Shown: positions 9,234 through 18,842 of the stretch, one piece after another | Numbering within the stretch: the first letter of the stretch is position 1 | Layout: each line of letters opens with the position of its first letter | The notes under the pieces: generated by a model | Database searches by the model: none | Told to the model about the DNA's origin: nothing | The model's input: the letters and a program-made list of their open reading frames with translations, nothing else | From: Pedobacter namyangjuensis | GTDB taxonomy: Bacteria; Bacteroidota; Bacteroidia; Sphingobacteriales; Sphingobacteriaceae | Direction: 5' to 3' | NCBI RefSeq assembly: GCF_003313325.1 | Contig: NZ_QMHQ01000001.1 | Location: forward strand, 1,178,001-1,242,000 | Length of the DNA: 64,000 bases | Position numbers and translations under genes: made by a program

Positions 9234-10123
9234 AATTTTTCTGGGTAGGCACCATCTTTTATTAGCTGGTCTATACTTGCCTGTACAAAAGGTTTGTCTT
9301 CTTTGTATGTAACACCAAACCATTGGTTAGAAGTTGGAACCACTTTAAAAGTTGCGGTGTTGCTTTTAACTAAATTTTCACCAATTAACGGAATAAAAAA
9401 TTCTGCTTTAGGTTTATCTTGGTTAGCTAAGGCAAATTCTTTAAATAGTTTTTCAGTTATTGCAAAAACTGCAGGAGTGAATCCCCAAAAGTTCATTGAA
9501 ACAGGTGTTTCATAAGCTAACGGAAATTTCTTCTCGTCTTCTTCATAAACAATAGTTTCGCCATCTTTGTAAACCTTGGTACGCTCAACAATTTCTTCTA
9601 AATTTCCTGCTTCGTCTACTTTGCAAACACCACGAGATACGGCGCCAAAATCAGAAAGTGTTTTACCTATTTGGTAACCGATAATGGAATAATTGCTATC
9701 GGTAGCTTCTTCGTTTAAGAAATCAACCATTTTTTTAAATGCATCATAACCATAATAATCATCTGCATTAATAACACAAAATGGTTCGTTAATTACTTTT
9801 CTGCCAGATAAAATTGCATGCGCAGTTCCCCAAGGCTTTTCTCTGTAAATTTCTTCTTCAATACCAAATTGTTTTAAATCGAAATTTTGGAAAACGTAAT
9901 CCACTTCAATTTTTCCGGCAAGTTTCGGATCAAATATATTTTTAAAGTTTTCTAAAAACTCTTCTTTAATAATGAAAACAACTTTGCCAAATCCGGCATT
10001 AATTGCATCATAGATAGAATAATCGATGATTGTTTCGCCATTCGGGCCAAATCCATCAATCTGTTTCATACTGCCATAACGGCTAGCCATCCCAGCGGCT
10101 AAAATTAATAAGGTAGGTTTCAT
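9224..10123 (-). CDS. Sugar-1-phosphate nucleotidyltransferase family protein
   Basis: A 299-residue cytoplasmic enzyme with a GT-A-like NTP-transferase domain. The N-terminal nucleotide loop is LLILAAGMASRYGSMKQIDGF and the metal site INADDYYG is near residue 118. Such enzymes join NTP and sugar-1-phosphate to give NDP-sugar. Its 3' end overlaps the start of the NahK-like kinase gene by 10 bases, indicating translational coupling. Which NTP and sugar are used cannot be told from sequence. Confidence 0.75.
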   Translation of the reverse strand: MKPTLLILAAGMASRYGSMKQIDGFGPNGETIIDYSIYDAINAGFGKVVFIIKEEFLENFKNIFDPKLAGKIEVDYVFQNFDLKQFGIEEEIYREKPWGTAHAILSGRKVINEPFCVINADDYYGYDAFKKMVDFLNEEATDSNYSIIGYQIGKTLSDFGAVSRGVCKVDEAGNLEEIVERTKVYKDGETIVYEEDEKKFPLAYETPVSMNFWGFTPAVFAITEKLFKEFALANQDKPKAEFFIPLIGENLVKSNTATFKVVPTSNQWFGVTYKEDKPFVQASIDQLIKDGAYPEKLWS

Positions 10124-10191
10124 ATTGCTAAATTAGTAATTTGGCTTATAACTCTTTATAGTTATTTTGGACTATTGGAGATTATAATATT

Positions 10192-11763
10192 TTAAAAACC
10201 AAAGAGACCGCCACTTTTTGAACGTGTTTTTTTCCCAGTTAACATACCAAATAAGCCTCTAACAATTTCTTTACCTATTTGCCGAGTAATGGTTGCGCCC
10301 ATAACTTTTTCAACTAGGCTTTTTTCGCCGGGTTTCGGTTTACTTTCTTGTTCTATTCTTTTTTGCTCCTCTTGCGCTGCCTTCACTTCATTCTCTTCTG
10401 CAAGTTTTTGGTTAATCTTATCTGTAAGCATTTCGAAAGCGCTTATAGGATCTATTGTTTTCTGATATTTTGTAAACAGCGGGCTTGCCTGCATCAATTT
10501 TTCGCAGTCTATATTTGCCATTGGGCCCATTAAAGCCCTTGGTGGCGTAAGCATGGTTGCAGCAACCTCCGTCGGTATACCTTTTTCGTTAAGCACGGTT
10601 ACCAAAGCTTGTCCTGTACCTAAAGAAGTTAAGACTTTGTCAATTTCATAAAAATCTGATTTAGGATAAGTGTTAACCGTTTTTTTCAAGGCATCCACAT
10701 CATTTGGTGTAAAAGCCCTAAGTGCATGCTGTACACGGTTACCTAATTGCGCCAAAACCGTTTCGGGAATATCCATTGGAGACTGGGTGCAAAAGAAGAC
10801 GCCAATTCCTTTAGAACGAATTAACCTGATAATGGTATTAACTTGTTCTAAAAACGCTTTAGGAGCGTCGTTAAACAGCAGGTGGGCTTCGTCAAAAAAG
10901 AAAACCAATTTTGGTTTATCTAAATCGCCAGCCTCTGGCATGGTTTGATAGATTTCGGCAAGTAAGCTAAGCAGAAAAGTAGAAAATAGTACGGGCTGAC
11001 TTTGCACATCGGCTATGTTTAGCAAGCTAATTACACCTTTACCATCTACACGACTGAAAAGATCTTCAATATCGTAAGAAGTTTCTCCAAACATACCACC
11101 CAAGCCTTGTTGCTCAATAGCAACAATTTTTCTTAAAATGGTGCTAGAAGTAGCTGTAGATATTGAACCATAACTGCTTTTTATTTCTGCTGCGCCATCG
11201 CCCTCAGCCAAGTAACTTAACAGTTTTTTAAGGTCGTTAAGATCAACAATTGGCATTTTATTATCATCGGCATATTTAAATATTACCGCTAAAACACCCG
11301 TTTGCGTATCGTTAAGTTCTAGAATTTTAGCCAGTAAAACTGGTCCGAATTCGGTAACAGTTGCACGCATTTGCGCACCAGCTTTTCCCGTTAATGAATA
11401 TAATTCTATTGGAAACCCAGAAGGAGTAAATGTTTTTTTAAGTTGCGTAGCTCTTTCTTCAATTTTAGGGTTTGATGTTCCGGCTTGATAAAGACCAGAT
11501 AAATCTCCTTTAACGTCTAGCATAAAAACGGGTACGCCTGCATCAGAAAGCTGTTCTGCCAAAAGTTGTAAAGTTCTCGTTTTACCTGTTCCGGTTGCTC
11601 CGGCAATTAAACCGTGGCGATTCATCATGCGTAGAGGCAGATTTACTTCTGCATCTCCTAAAACTTCGCCGTCTAAAATTCCTGCTCCTAAATATATAGA
11701 TGCACCTGTAGGTGCATAAGATGCTTTAATTTTCTCTGTAAATAATATTTTTTTGTCGCTCAT
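10192..11763 (-). CDS. HerA-like ATPase, DUF853 (YjgR) family
   Basis: A 523-residue P-loop ATPase of the HerA/FtsK superfamily. Walker A is GATGTGKT (residues 55-62), Walker B is LVFFFDEAHLLF, and a conserved STFLLSLLAEIYQ helix lies between them. The C-terminal 90 residues are charged and end in a Gly/Lys-rich tail (GLFGMLTGKKTRSKSGGLFGF). E. coli YjgR is the familiar relative and its role is unclear; no NurA nuclease is nearby, so a HerA-NurA function is not supported. The gene stands 68 bases upstream of the nucleotidyltransferase gene. Confidence 0.8.
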   Translation of the reverse strand: MSDKKILFTEKIKASYAPTGASIYLGAGILDGEVLGDAEVNLPLRMMNRHGLIAGATGTGKTRTLQLLAEQLSDAGVPVFMLDVKGDLSGLYQAGTSNPKIEERATQLKKTFTPSGFPIELYSLTGKAGAQMRATVTEFGPVLLAKILELNDTQTGVLAVIFKYADDNKMPIVDLNDLKKLLSYLAEGDGAAEIKSSYGSISTATSSTILRKIVAIEQQGLGGMFGETSYDIEDLFSRVDGKGVISLLNIADVQSQPVLFSTFLLSLLAEIYQTMPEAGDLDKPKLVFFFDEAHLLFNDAPKAFLEQVNTIIRLIRSKGIGVFFCTQSPMDIPETVLAQLGNRVQHALRAFTPNDVDALKKTVNTYPKSDFYEIDKVLTSLGTGQALVTVLNEKGIPTEVAATMLTPPRALMGPMANIDCEKLMQASPLFTKYQKTIDPISAFEMLTDKINQKLAEENEVKAAQEEQKRIEQESKPKPGEKSLVEKVMGATITRQIGKEIVRGLFGMLTGKKTRSKSGGLFGF

Positions 11764-11995
11764 GGTGTAGATGTTTGCGAGTTCAAATTAGGAAAGAATT
11801 ATTGAAATGAAAAATGTAATATGATTTGATTTCTTAAAGATTCGGTTAGATAAGATCATCGTTGTTTTTTACATTGACTTAAGTTACCTAAACCCGATAT
11901 TAGTGGATGCCACCTCGATTATTTTCAATTAATTCGTGGCAGTAACATTAGCGGGGCTGTAATTAGATAGTTGCAATGCCATTGCTTTTCAAATA

Positions 11996-12034
11996 AAAAA
12001 GACCTGAAGTATTGCTCCAGATCTTTCTTTTTTT
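11996..12034 (-). terminator. Terminator downstream of the M42 peptidase operon
   Basis: Read on the minus strand, AAAGATCTGGAG pairs imperfectly with CTTCAGGTCTTT and is followed by a T run. A-rich flanks on both sides may allow use in both directions. The rest of the 283-base gap 11764-12046 shows nothing recognisable. Confidence 0.6.
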
Positions 12035-12046
12035 TAGTCAACTGTT

Positions 12047-12298
12047 TTATTGATTTTCGATATTGTGTTTGGCTTTGGAAACACCATTAAAATAGAAATA
12101 TGCCCCTGCAATAACAATAACGTAAACATTGCTCATCTTTACACTGTGGTCTAGCCAGTCTTTAAATGGCGGTGTTCTGCCATCCAAACTTTGCATGATA
12201 TAGGGCCAAGTATTAAAAAAGAATACAATTACAAGTATTAGAAATACCTTTAAAAGTGTGCTTAATATTATTTTTTTGTAATCTATTTTTTGCTCCAT
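12047..12298 (-). CDS. Small two-helix membrane protein
   Basis: An 83-residue hypothetical with two predicted membrane segments (IILSTLLKVFLILVIVFFF near residues 10-28 and VYVIVIAGAYFYF near 58-70). A short loop between them contains SLDGRTPPFKDWLDHS. It starts 3 bases after the stop of the M42 peptidase gene, so it is co-transcribed with it. No known family recognised. Confidence 0.6.
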   Translation of the reverse strand: MEQKIDYKKIILSTLLKVFLILVIVFFFNTWPYIMQSLDGRTPPFKDWLDHSVKMSNVYVIVIAGAYFYFNGVSKAKHNIENQ

Positions 12299-12301
12299 TG
12301 C

Positions 12302-13420
12302 TTATTTAAATTCTCTAAAATCTTGGTTGGCTTCTATAGTGAGCAAGCTTTGATAAATTAAGCTAATTACATTATCCACATCTTCTTTGTGAACCATTTC
12401 TACGGTGGTGTGCATGTAGCGTAATGGTAAAGAGATTAAGGCCGATGGAACGCCACCATTTGAATAAGCAAACGCATCTGTATCTGTACCAGTTGAGCGA
12501 GAAGAAGCTTGACGCTGAAAAGGAATTCCATTTTTTTCGGCCGTTTTAATAAGCAGCTTATTTAAATTAGTTTGAACTGCTGGTGCATAAGAAACTACAG
12601 GACCTTTACCGCAAGCCATTTCACCTTGCGTTATTTTGCTAATCATTGGTGTTGTGGTATCATGCGTAACGTCTGTTACTATTGCAACGTTTGGTTTAAT
12701 ACGTTGTGCAATCATTTCGGCACCACGCAGGCCAATTTCTTCTTGTACAGAGTTTACAATGTATAAACCAAAGGGAAGTTTTTTCTTGTTTTCTTTAATT
12801 AAACGGGCAACTTCGGCAATCATAAAACCACCAGCACGGTTATCTAAAGCACGGCCAACATAATATCTGTCGTTTAAAACCATAAACTCGTCCTCGTAAG
12901 TTATTACGCAACCTACGTGTATGCCCATGTTTTCTACTTCTTCTTTGGTAGTAGCGCCACAATCTAAAAAGATATTTTTTAAAGTAGGTGCCTCTTCTTT
13001 TTCGCCACTGCGTGTATGGATAGCTGGCCAACCAAATACAGCTTTAACCAAGCCTTTTTCTGTATGAATATTTACGCGTTTTGATGGTGCTATTTGATGA
13101 TCTGAACCGCCGTTACGAATCACGTAAATTAAACCATCGCTAGTGATGTAGTTCACATACCAAGAAATTTCATCAGCATGTGCTTCTATAACAACTTTAT
13201 AGGGTGCTTTTGGATTAATTACACCAACCGCAGTGCCGTAATTATCTACAAAATGTTCGTCGATATAAGGTTTTAAATATTCTAGCCATAATTTTTGCCC
13301 TTCCCACTCATAACCAGTTGGAGCTGCATTGTTAATGTATTTTTCGAAAAACTGCAGCGATTTTTTATTTACTACCGGGATATGTTTTTTCTTGTTTTCT
13401 TCGTCTTTTTTCTTTGCCAT
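12302..13420 (-). CDS. M42 family metallo-aminopeptidase
   Basis: A 372-residue enzyme of the M42 glutamyl/deblocking aminopeptidase group, normally a dodecameric cytosolic shell with two metal ions. Metal and catalytic residues are visible in VVIEAHADEISW (His and Asp), ALDNRAGGFM (bridging Asp), NSVQEEIGLRGA (catalytic Glu pair), VTDVTHDT and RYMHTTVEMVHKEDV (His). It probably trims short peptides. The N-terminal Lys-rich segment (residues 1-18) is outside the usual fold. First gene of a two-gene operon with the small membrane protein. Confidence 0.9.
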   Translation of the reverse strand: MAKKKDEENKKKHIPVVNKKSLQFFEKYINNAAPTGYEWEGQKLWLEYLKPYIDEHFVDNYGTAVGVINPKAPYKVVIEAHADEISWYVNYITSDGLIYVIRNGGSDHQIAPSKRVNIHTEKGLVKAVFGWPAIHTRSGEKEEAPTLKNIFLDCGATTKEEVENMGIHVGCVITYEDEFMVLNDRYYVGRALDNRAGGFMIAEVARLIKENKKKLPFGLYIVNSVQEEIGLRGAEMIAQRIKPNVAIVTDVTHDTTTPMISKITQGEMACGKGPVVSYAPAVQTNLNKLLIKTAEKNGIPFQRQASSRSTGTDTDAFAYSNGGVPSALISLPLRYMHTTVEMVHKEDVDNVISLIYQSLLTIEANQDFREFK

Positions 13421-13480
13421 TGTATATGTGATTACACCGATTAAAGTGATTTTACAGGTTAGTGATTTATTATTTTGTGA

Positions 13481-13900
13481 TTAAACTGACTGTATTTCTA
13501 ATTCCATAATTACAAAATCAAATCCATCTGCTGTGTAGGTTTTGTTCGTTTCTAGGAAGCCAAATTTAGTATAAAATTCTTTTGCATTAACTCTTGCATT
13601 GCACCAAAGTTTTGTCAGTTTTTGGATTTTGCAGAAATCTATTAAGTAGGCGAGAAGTTGTTTGCCCAACCCTTGGCCTTGAACTTCAGGCAAAACGGCA
13701 AACTTTCTAAATTGGCCAACGCTACCCTCTATAAAAAGCGAAACTACACCGCTCAGTTCATGGTTCGCGTATAAGCCGAAATGAATCCCGTCAAAATCAT
13801 TTTCGAGTTTAACAAAATCAAATGGATGTTGTGGATACATGGCTACATGCCTTATACGCCAAGTTAACGATGGAAAAATTTGTTCTACTACTACCGCCAT
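13481..13900 (-). CDS. GNAT family N-acetyltransferase
   Basis: A 139-residue acetyltransferase. The acetyl-CoA pyrophosphate loop is visible as FAVLPEVQGQGLGKQLLAYL, followed by KLWCNARVNAKEFYTKFGF, the usual GNAT C-terminal strand-helix pattern. Acceptor unknown. It starts 4 bases after the stop of the carboxylase gene and is likely its operon partner. Confidence 0.88.
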   Translation of the reverse strand: MAVVVEQIFPSLTWRIRHVAMYPQHPFDFVKLENDFDGIHFGLYANHELSGVVSLFIEGSVGQFRKFAVLPEVQGQGLGKQLLAYLIDFCKIQKLTKLWCNARVNAKEFYTKFGFLETNKTYTADGFDFVIMELEIQSV

Positions 13901-13904
13901 ACGT

Positions 13905-15446
13905 TTACAAAGGAATATTTCCGTGTTTTTTACGAGGGTTGTTTACTACTTTGTTCTCAAGCATTTTAAAAGCTTTTATCAATTTAATTCTTGTTTGCGA
14001 AGGCGCTATAACTTCATCTACAAAACCTCGCTCTGCGGCACGGTAGGGGTTTGCAAAAATATCCGAGTATAGTTTTTCTTTTTCCATCCATTTCTCTTGC
14101 GGGTTTTCGGCAGCAGAAATCTCTCTTTTGAAGATAATTTCGGCTGCACCTTTAGCACCCATAACCGCAATTTCGGCAGTTGGCCATGCATAATTCATAT
14201 CAGCGCCAATGTGTTTTGAGTTCATCACATCGTAAGCACCGCCGTAAGCCTTACGGGTAATTACGGTAATACGGGGTACGGTAGCCTCGCTAAAAGCGTA
14301 TAATAATTTCGCACCATTGGTGATGATGCCATTCCACTCTTGGTCTGTTCCAGGCAAAAATCCGGGTACATCCTCTAATACAAGTAATGGGATATTAAAA
14401 CAATCGCAGAAGCGGACAAAACGAGCAGCTTTGATTGATGAGTTGCTATCTAAAACGCCAGCCAAATACGCCGGTTGGTTAGCAACAATTCCTATGCTTC
14501 TTCCTGCTAGGCGGGCAAAACCTACAACAATATTTTCTGCGTAGGCAGCATGTACTTCAAAAAAGCTCTCCTCATCAACTATTGCAGTAACAACATCTCT
14601 AATATCATAAGGTTGCGATGCATTTTGAGGTAAGAGATGATCTAAATTAGGTCGCTGCTCATCACCGGGCTCGTAAGGCAAATTGTCTGGCGTTTCTTCG
14701 CAATTTTGCGGAACATAGCTAAGCAGCTTTTTTAAATAGCTAATTGCTTCTATCTCATTAGCGCAGGCAAAGTGCGTAACGCCTGATTTTGTAGCGTGCG
14801 TACTTGCGCCACCCAATTCTTCTGAACTTACTTCTTCATGCGTAACGGTTTTAACTACGTTTGGCCCAGTTACAAACATATATGAAGTATTTTCTACCAT
14901 TAAAATAAAATCTGTAATAGCAGGCGAGTAAACCGCCCCGCCGGCACACGGACCCATAATTGCCGACAACTGTGGGATTACGCCAGAAGCTTGCACATTT
15001 TTGTAGAATATATCGGCATAACCGCCTAAAGAAACTACACCTTCTTGTATTCTTGCACCACCGCTGTCGTTTAAGCCAATAATTGGAGCGCCGTTTTTCA
15101 TTGCCATTTCCATTATCTTGCAAATTTTTTCGGCATGGGTTTCAGATAGTGAGCCTCCAAAAACGGTAAAGTCTTGAGAGAAAACATAGGTTAAGCGACC
15201 GTTGATATTGCCATAACCAGTAATCACACCATCACCTAGGTATTTCTCTTTTTCCATACCAAAATCTGTGCTCCTGTGTGTAACAAGCATACCTATTTCT
15301 TCGAAGCTACCTTCATCCATTAGAAAATGGATGCGTTCTCTGGCAGTAAGTTTTCCTTTTTTATGCTGACTATCTATTCTGGACTGACCACCACCTAAGT
15401 GTGCTGCCTTAATTTTGTTTTGTAGATTCTCAATTTTGTTTTGCAT
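13905..15446 (-). CDS. Acyl-CoA carboxylase carboxyltransferase subunit (PccB type)
   Basis: The start is set at ATG 15446 ([20 protein letters not shown]), matching homologues; a TTG at 15476 would add 10 residues. The 513-residue protein has both crotonase-like carboxyltransferase lobes: [20 protein letters not shown] and [16 protein letters not shown] in the N half, [21 protein letters not shown] and [18 protein letters not shown] in the C half. It transfers carboxylate from biotin to propionyl-CoA or a related acyl-CoA. No biotin carboxylase/carrier gene is next to it, so the partner must be encoded elsewhere. Confidence 0.92.
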   Translation of the reverse strand: MQNKIENLQNKIKAAHLGGGQSRIDSQHKKGKLTARERIHFLMDEGSFEEIGMLVTHRSTDFGMEKEKYLGDGVITGYGNINGRLTYVFSQDFTVFGGSLSETHAEKICKIMEMAMKNGAPIIGLNDSGGARIQEGVVSLGGYADIFYKNVQASGVIPQLSAIMGPCAGGAVYSPAITDFILMVENTSYMFVTGPNVVKTVTHEEVSSEELGGASTHATKSGVTHFACANEIEAISYLKKLLSYVPQNCEETPDNLPYEPGDEQRPNLDHLLPQNASQPYDIRDVVTAIVDEESFFEVHAAYAENIVVGFARLAGRSIGIVANQPAYLAGVLDSNSSIKAARFVRFCDCFNIPLLVLEDVPGFLPGTDQEWNGIITNGAKLLYAFSEATVPRITVITRKAYGGAYDVMNSKHIGADMNYAWPTAEIAVMGAKGAAEIIFKREISAAENPQEKWMEKEKLYSDIFANPYRAAERGFVDEVIAPSQTRIKLIKAFKMLENKVVNNPRKKHGNIPL

Positions 15447-15705
15447 AGCAAGATTTATATTGGCTTCTTGGCTCAAAGGTTATAATGTAAATATATTACT
15501 CTGATAGCTAAAGGTAAAAACACTTCTTAATTTCTACCGTTTTTTATTGATGATTTATCACCCAAAAGAAAATTTTGGGATCAAGGCTTAGTTATAAGAT
15601 TAGAATAACATTAGAAAAATAAGCGGTTTTAAATTTTATAACTTGCTATTTTACAGTTGTTTTTGTATGTTTTTTGCTACAAATTACAAATTAATTACTT
15701 ATTTA

Positions 15706-15738
15706 TTTGATAATTTCAGCTTTTTGGAGCTATTTTTG
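15706..15738 (+). promoter_or_regulatory. Candidate Bacteroidota promoter
   Basis: TTTG at 15706-15709 and TATTTTTG at 15731-15738 match the -33 TTTG and -7 TAnnTTTG elements with a 21-base spacer. The predicted start lies some 15 bases before the ATG at 15759. It would drive the small exported protein and perhaps the SulP/carbonic anhydrase pair. Confidence 0.45.
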
Positions 15739-15758
15739 GAAAAACGCAAAATTAAATT

Positions 15759-16097
15759 ATGTTCCTAAGGAAATACTATATACTTATTGTAATGGCCTTC
15801 ATGGTTATCTTTACAACAAAGATGGTAATTTCTGGTGCACCTGTTTTTTTCTCATCAATTGATAAAAGCCTAATGAATGCAGTAATTATGCAATTAGAGG
15901 TTGAAAACAATGGCGAAGAAACAGGCAAAGGAAATGTGAAATTTGCAGATCATAAACTAATGTTCCAACGGTTCGATGTGGTTTATGTGCCTTTGGTAAT
16001 CTCTTACGGATTGCCAAATAGTTTTATCAATCATTCTAGGAGATACGTAGATCCCTATCATCCATCTGTTCCCACGCCTCCTCCCAACTTTTCTTAA
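15759..16097 (+). CDS. Small exported or membrane-anchored hypothetical protein
   Basis: A 112-residue protein with one N-terminal hydrophobic segment (YYILIVMAFMVIFTTKMVI, residues 6-24) serving as signal peptide or anchor. The mature part is short, has no Cys, and ends in a Pro-rich tail PYHPSVPTPPPNFS. No family recognised. It lies 73 bases upstream of the SulP transporter in the same direction. Confidence 0.55.
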   Translation: MFLRKYYILIVMAFMVIFTTKMVISGAPVFFSSIDKSLMNAVIMQLEVENNGEETGKGNVKFADHKLMFQRFDVVYVPLVISYGLPNSFINHSRRYVDPYHPSVPTPPPNFS

Positions 16098-16170
16098 TTT
16101 TTATCCGCCTTGTAATTCGTTTTACGGGGTAATTCTATCATAAAAATTAAAAAATATAACGCTAAGTGTT

Positions 16171-17775
16171 ATGGAAAACGTGAATTCGAACTCGTCTATG
16201 TTCGATGTGAAAAAATATTTTTCGGCAAAAAACTTAAAGAAAGATTTACCCTCTAGTGTGGTGGTTTTTCTGGTTGCATTACCTTTGTGTTTAGGTATTG
16301 CACTTGCCTCTGGGGCGCCTTTGTTTGCGGGCCTTATTGCTGGTATAGTTGGTGGTACGGTTGTAGCATCAATTAGTGGCTCTCAATTAAGTGTAACTGG
16401 TCCGGCAGCCGGGTTAACGGTTATTGTTCTAACCTCCATTAACGATTTAGGTGGTTTCCAGATATTTGTGGTAGCTGTTATTTTGGCAGGTATTATGCAA
16501 ATTATACTCGGCGTAATTAAAGCGGGTACAATCGGTAATTACTTTCCATCTAGCGTAATTGAAGGAATGTTGGCCGCCATTGGTCTAACATTAATCTTAA
16601 AACAATTACCACATGCGTTAGGTGTAGATTCAGATTTTTTCGGCGATGAACAATTCTCGCAAGCAGATCATGAAAACACATTTAGTGCTATTGGAGCGGC
16701 AATAAATCACGTTAGTATTGCAGCATTGGCTATAGCGGCATTGTCTATCGTAGTTTTAATACTTTGGCCAAAATTTAAGAAATTGAGCGTAGTGCCAGCA
16801 CCACTAGTAGTCGTTATAATAGGAGTTATAGGTGCACTTTTATTTAACGGCGGTGCTGATGCATTGCGTCAAGATCAATTCGTATCTATTCCTGTTGTTA
16901 ATGGCGCATCAGACTTTTTTGGCCTTTTTAAATTGCCAGATTTTAAAGCGTTAGCTAATCCAAAAGTTTACATGGTAGCCGTTACCATTGCCGTAGTTGC
17001 AAGTTTGGAAACACTGCTAAGCATTGAGGCAGTTGATAAGATTGATCCTATCAAAAGAGTTTCACCAACAAACAGGGAGCTAATTGCACAGGGAACAGGA
17101 AACATGATAAGTGGTTTCTTAGGTGGTTTACCAATGACATCGGTAATTGTACGTAGTTCGGCAAACGTAAACGCTGGTGGAAGAACAAAAATGTCGGCTA
17201 TATTCCATGGTTTGCTTTTACTGTTATCATTGCTTTTTATCCCGAAAATCATAAACATGATACCGTATGCATGTTTGGCAGCTATTTTATTGGTAACAGG
17301 TTATAAGCTAACTCGTATTGCGTTGTTTAAGCACATGTACCATAAAGGTTGGGACCAATTTGTACCATTTGTAGTTACCATAGTTGCCGTACTATTAACC
17401 GATTTACTGAAAGGTGTGGGTATAGGTATGGCGGTTTCTGTATTTTATCTTTTGCGCACTAACATGCGCAACCCTTTTTTTTATAAGGTACAAGAAGATG
17501 GCGATAAAAAAAACATTCGAATAAAGCTGGCAGAAGAGGTATCATTCCTTAATAAAGCATCAATACAAGTGTTATTGACGGGTATCCCAAAAGAAACAAA
17601 TGTAGTTATAGATGGCTCTAACTCCAGGTACATAGATCCAGATGTTTTAGAAACTATATTTAATTACAAACATAATGCCTACACTAAGGGTATTATAGTA
17701 ACGTTAGAAAATGTGAAGAAGCATTATACCGTACCAAAATTAAATTCAAAAATTGTAGAAGAAATTAATCAGTAA
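16171..17775 (+). CDS. SulP family inorganic anion transporter with C-terminal STAS-like domain
   Basis: A 534-residue inner-membrane protein. The transporter core (about residues 25-430) begins with DLPSSVVVFLVALPLCLGIALASGAPLFAGL, the SulP hallmark, and contains GLPMTSVIVRSSANVNAGGRTK. The last ~90 residues form a STAS-like domain (VSFLNKASIQVLLTGIP...VVIDGSNSRYIDPD). SulP proteins carry sulfate, chloride or bicarbonate. The carbonic anhydrase gene starts 4 bases after the stop, so bicarbonate is the best guess by analogy with cyanobacterial BicA. Sulfate cannot be excluded. Confidence 0.88.
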   Translation: MENVNSNSSMFDVKKYFSAKNLKKDLPSSVVVFLVALPLCLGIALASGAPLFAGLIAGIVGGTVVASISGSQLSVTGPAAGLTVIVLTSINDLGGFQIFVVAVILAGIMQIILGVIKAGTIGNYFPSSVIEGMLAAIGLTLILKQLPHALGVDSDFFGDEQFSQADHENTFSAIGAAINHVSIAALAIAALSIVVLILWPKFKKLSVVPAPLVVVIIGVIGALLFNGGADALRQDQFVSIPVVNGASDFFGLFKLPDFKALANPKVYMVAVTIAVVASLETLLSIEAVDKIDPIKRVSPTNRELIAQGTGNMISGFLGGLPMTSVIVRSSANVNAGGRTKMSAIFHGLLLLLSLLFIPKIINMIPYACLAAILLVTGYKLTRIALFKHMYHKGWDQFVPFVVTIVAVLLTDLLKGVGIGMAVSVFYLLRTNMRNPFFYKVQEDGDKKNIRIKLAEEVSFLNKASIQVLLTGIPKETNVVIDGSNSRYIDPDVLETIFNYKHNAYTKGIIVTLENVKKHYTVPKLNSKIVEEINQ

Positions 17776-17779
17776 AATT

Positions 17780-18448
17780 ATGTGCGCAAATCATTCAGAT
17801 GATCTTTTAACAAGAGAAGAAATAACTTTAGAAAACTTACTTCAGGGTAATAAGGATTTCGTAGAAAGAACTTTAGACGAAGATCCAAATTACTTTGAAA
17901 AACTTTCGGCGGGGCAAAAGCCGCCTGTATTATGGATAGGCTGTTCGGATAGCCGTGTGCCGGCCGATAAAATTACCAATACTATGCCGGGTGATATCTT
18001 TGTAACCAGAAACATTGCAAACGTGGTAACACATACAGATATTAGTATGCTAAGTGTACTCGATTATTCGGTTAACGTGTTAAAAATTAAACACATCATT
18101 GTTTGCGGCCATTATGGTTGTGGTGGTGTTGCCGCTGCACATGGTAACAAACAAGTAGGGTTAATAGATAATTGGTTAAGAAACATTAAGGACGTTTACC
18201 GTTTTAACCAACAAGAGGTTGATGGCTTGCCAGAAGACCAGAAAATTGACCGTTTGGTAGAATTAAACGCCATCCATAGTGCTAACAATGTAATCAGCAC
18301 CTCTATTGTGCAAAATGCTTGGGCTAACGGACAAGAATTATCTGTTCATGCTTGGGTGTACAGCTTAAAAACAGGTTTAATCAACGACCTGAAATCTACT
18401 TTTTCTGCAGCAGACGAGATGGATCCTGTATTTAAAATGAGTATTTAA
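17780..18448 (+). CDS. Beta-class carbonic anhydrase
   Basis: A 222-residue enzyme interconverting CO2 and bicarbonate. Zinc ligands Cys55, His111 and Cys114 are visible in WIGCSDSRVP and VCGHYGCGGV, with the Asp57-Arg59 catalytic dyad intact. The start at 17780 is 4 bases after the SulP stop, so the two genes are co-transcribed. The pair probably supplies bicarbonate for carboxylations such as that by the acyl-CoA carboxylase. A terminator follows. Confidence 0.95.
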   Translation: MCANHSDDLLTREEITLENLLQGNKDFVERTLDEDPNYFEKLSAGQKPPVLWIGCSDSRVPADKITNTMPGDIFVTRNIANVVTHTDISMLSVLDYSVNVLKIKHIIVCGHYGCGGVAAAHGNKQVGLIDNWLRNIKDVYRFNQQEVDGLPEDQKIDRLVELNAIHSANNVISTSIVQNAWANGQELSVHAWVYSLKTGLINDLKSTFSAADEMDPVFKMSI

Positions 18449-18468
18449 TTATTAATTGCTATAAAATT

Positions 18469-18510
18469 AAATGTCTCCTAGAGCACAAGCTTTATGGAGA
18501 CATTTTTTTT
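18469..18510 (+). terminator. Terminator of the SulP/carbonic anhydrase operon
   Basis: AAATGTCTCC (18469-18478) pairs perfectly with GGAGACATTT (18496-18505), followed by further T residues. Confidence 0.88.
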
Positions 18511-18574
18511 GGCAATAAATTTTACTTTTTTGTAGAGAAGATAGGAGCGCAATTTTTGTGTATTCTACTAAGTT

Positions 18575-18656
18575 TCTTCCTGCTTTACGCTTCAATTCCC
18601 GATGAAAAAATCGGGAGATTTCCGCTTCAATCAGGGCTAAAATTAAAGCTTGTGCA
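18575..18656. repeat. Intergenic repeat copy C
   Basis: A short copy of the dispersed repeat, plus orientation: TTCCTGCTTTACGCTTCAA, an internal hairpin CCCGATGAAAAAATCGGG, then TTCCGCTTCAATCAGGGCT and AAAGCTTGTGC. A second small hairpin CCCGAATTATCGGG follows at 18714-18727. The gap 18449-18842 holds only terminators and these repeats. Open frames at 18467-18703 and 18556-18750 are artefacts of the repeat. Confidence 0.6.
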
Positions 18657-18792
18657 GATAAAAAATACATTGTTGCAGAAACCTGTATTTCTAAACCTGA
18701 CATTCGCGGATCCCGAATTATCGGGAGTAGCGTTGGCAGGGCTTAAATAAATAGGATTACTGTTTTGGCTTTTCATAAAAACATTTGGTCAC

Positions 18793-18825
18793 AAAAAAAA
18801 CCGTTCTGATTGTTGAACGGTTTTT
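18793..18825 (-). terminator. Terminator of the pyrroline-5-carboxylate dehydrogenase gene
   Basis: AAAAACCGTTC (18796-18806) and GAACGGTTTTT (18815-18825) form an 11-base stem. On the minus strand it is followed by a run of T, 18 bases after the stop of the gene at 18843. Confidence 0.88.
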
Positions 18826-18842
18826 AAATTATGTTTACTAGC

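Noticed and set aside
18467..18750. Open frames on both strands after the carbonic anhydrase gene
   Set aside because: They cover the terminator and repeat copy C; overlapping frames on both strands with no motif are expected in such hairpin-rich repeats.
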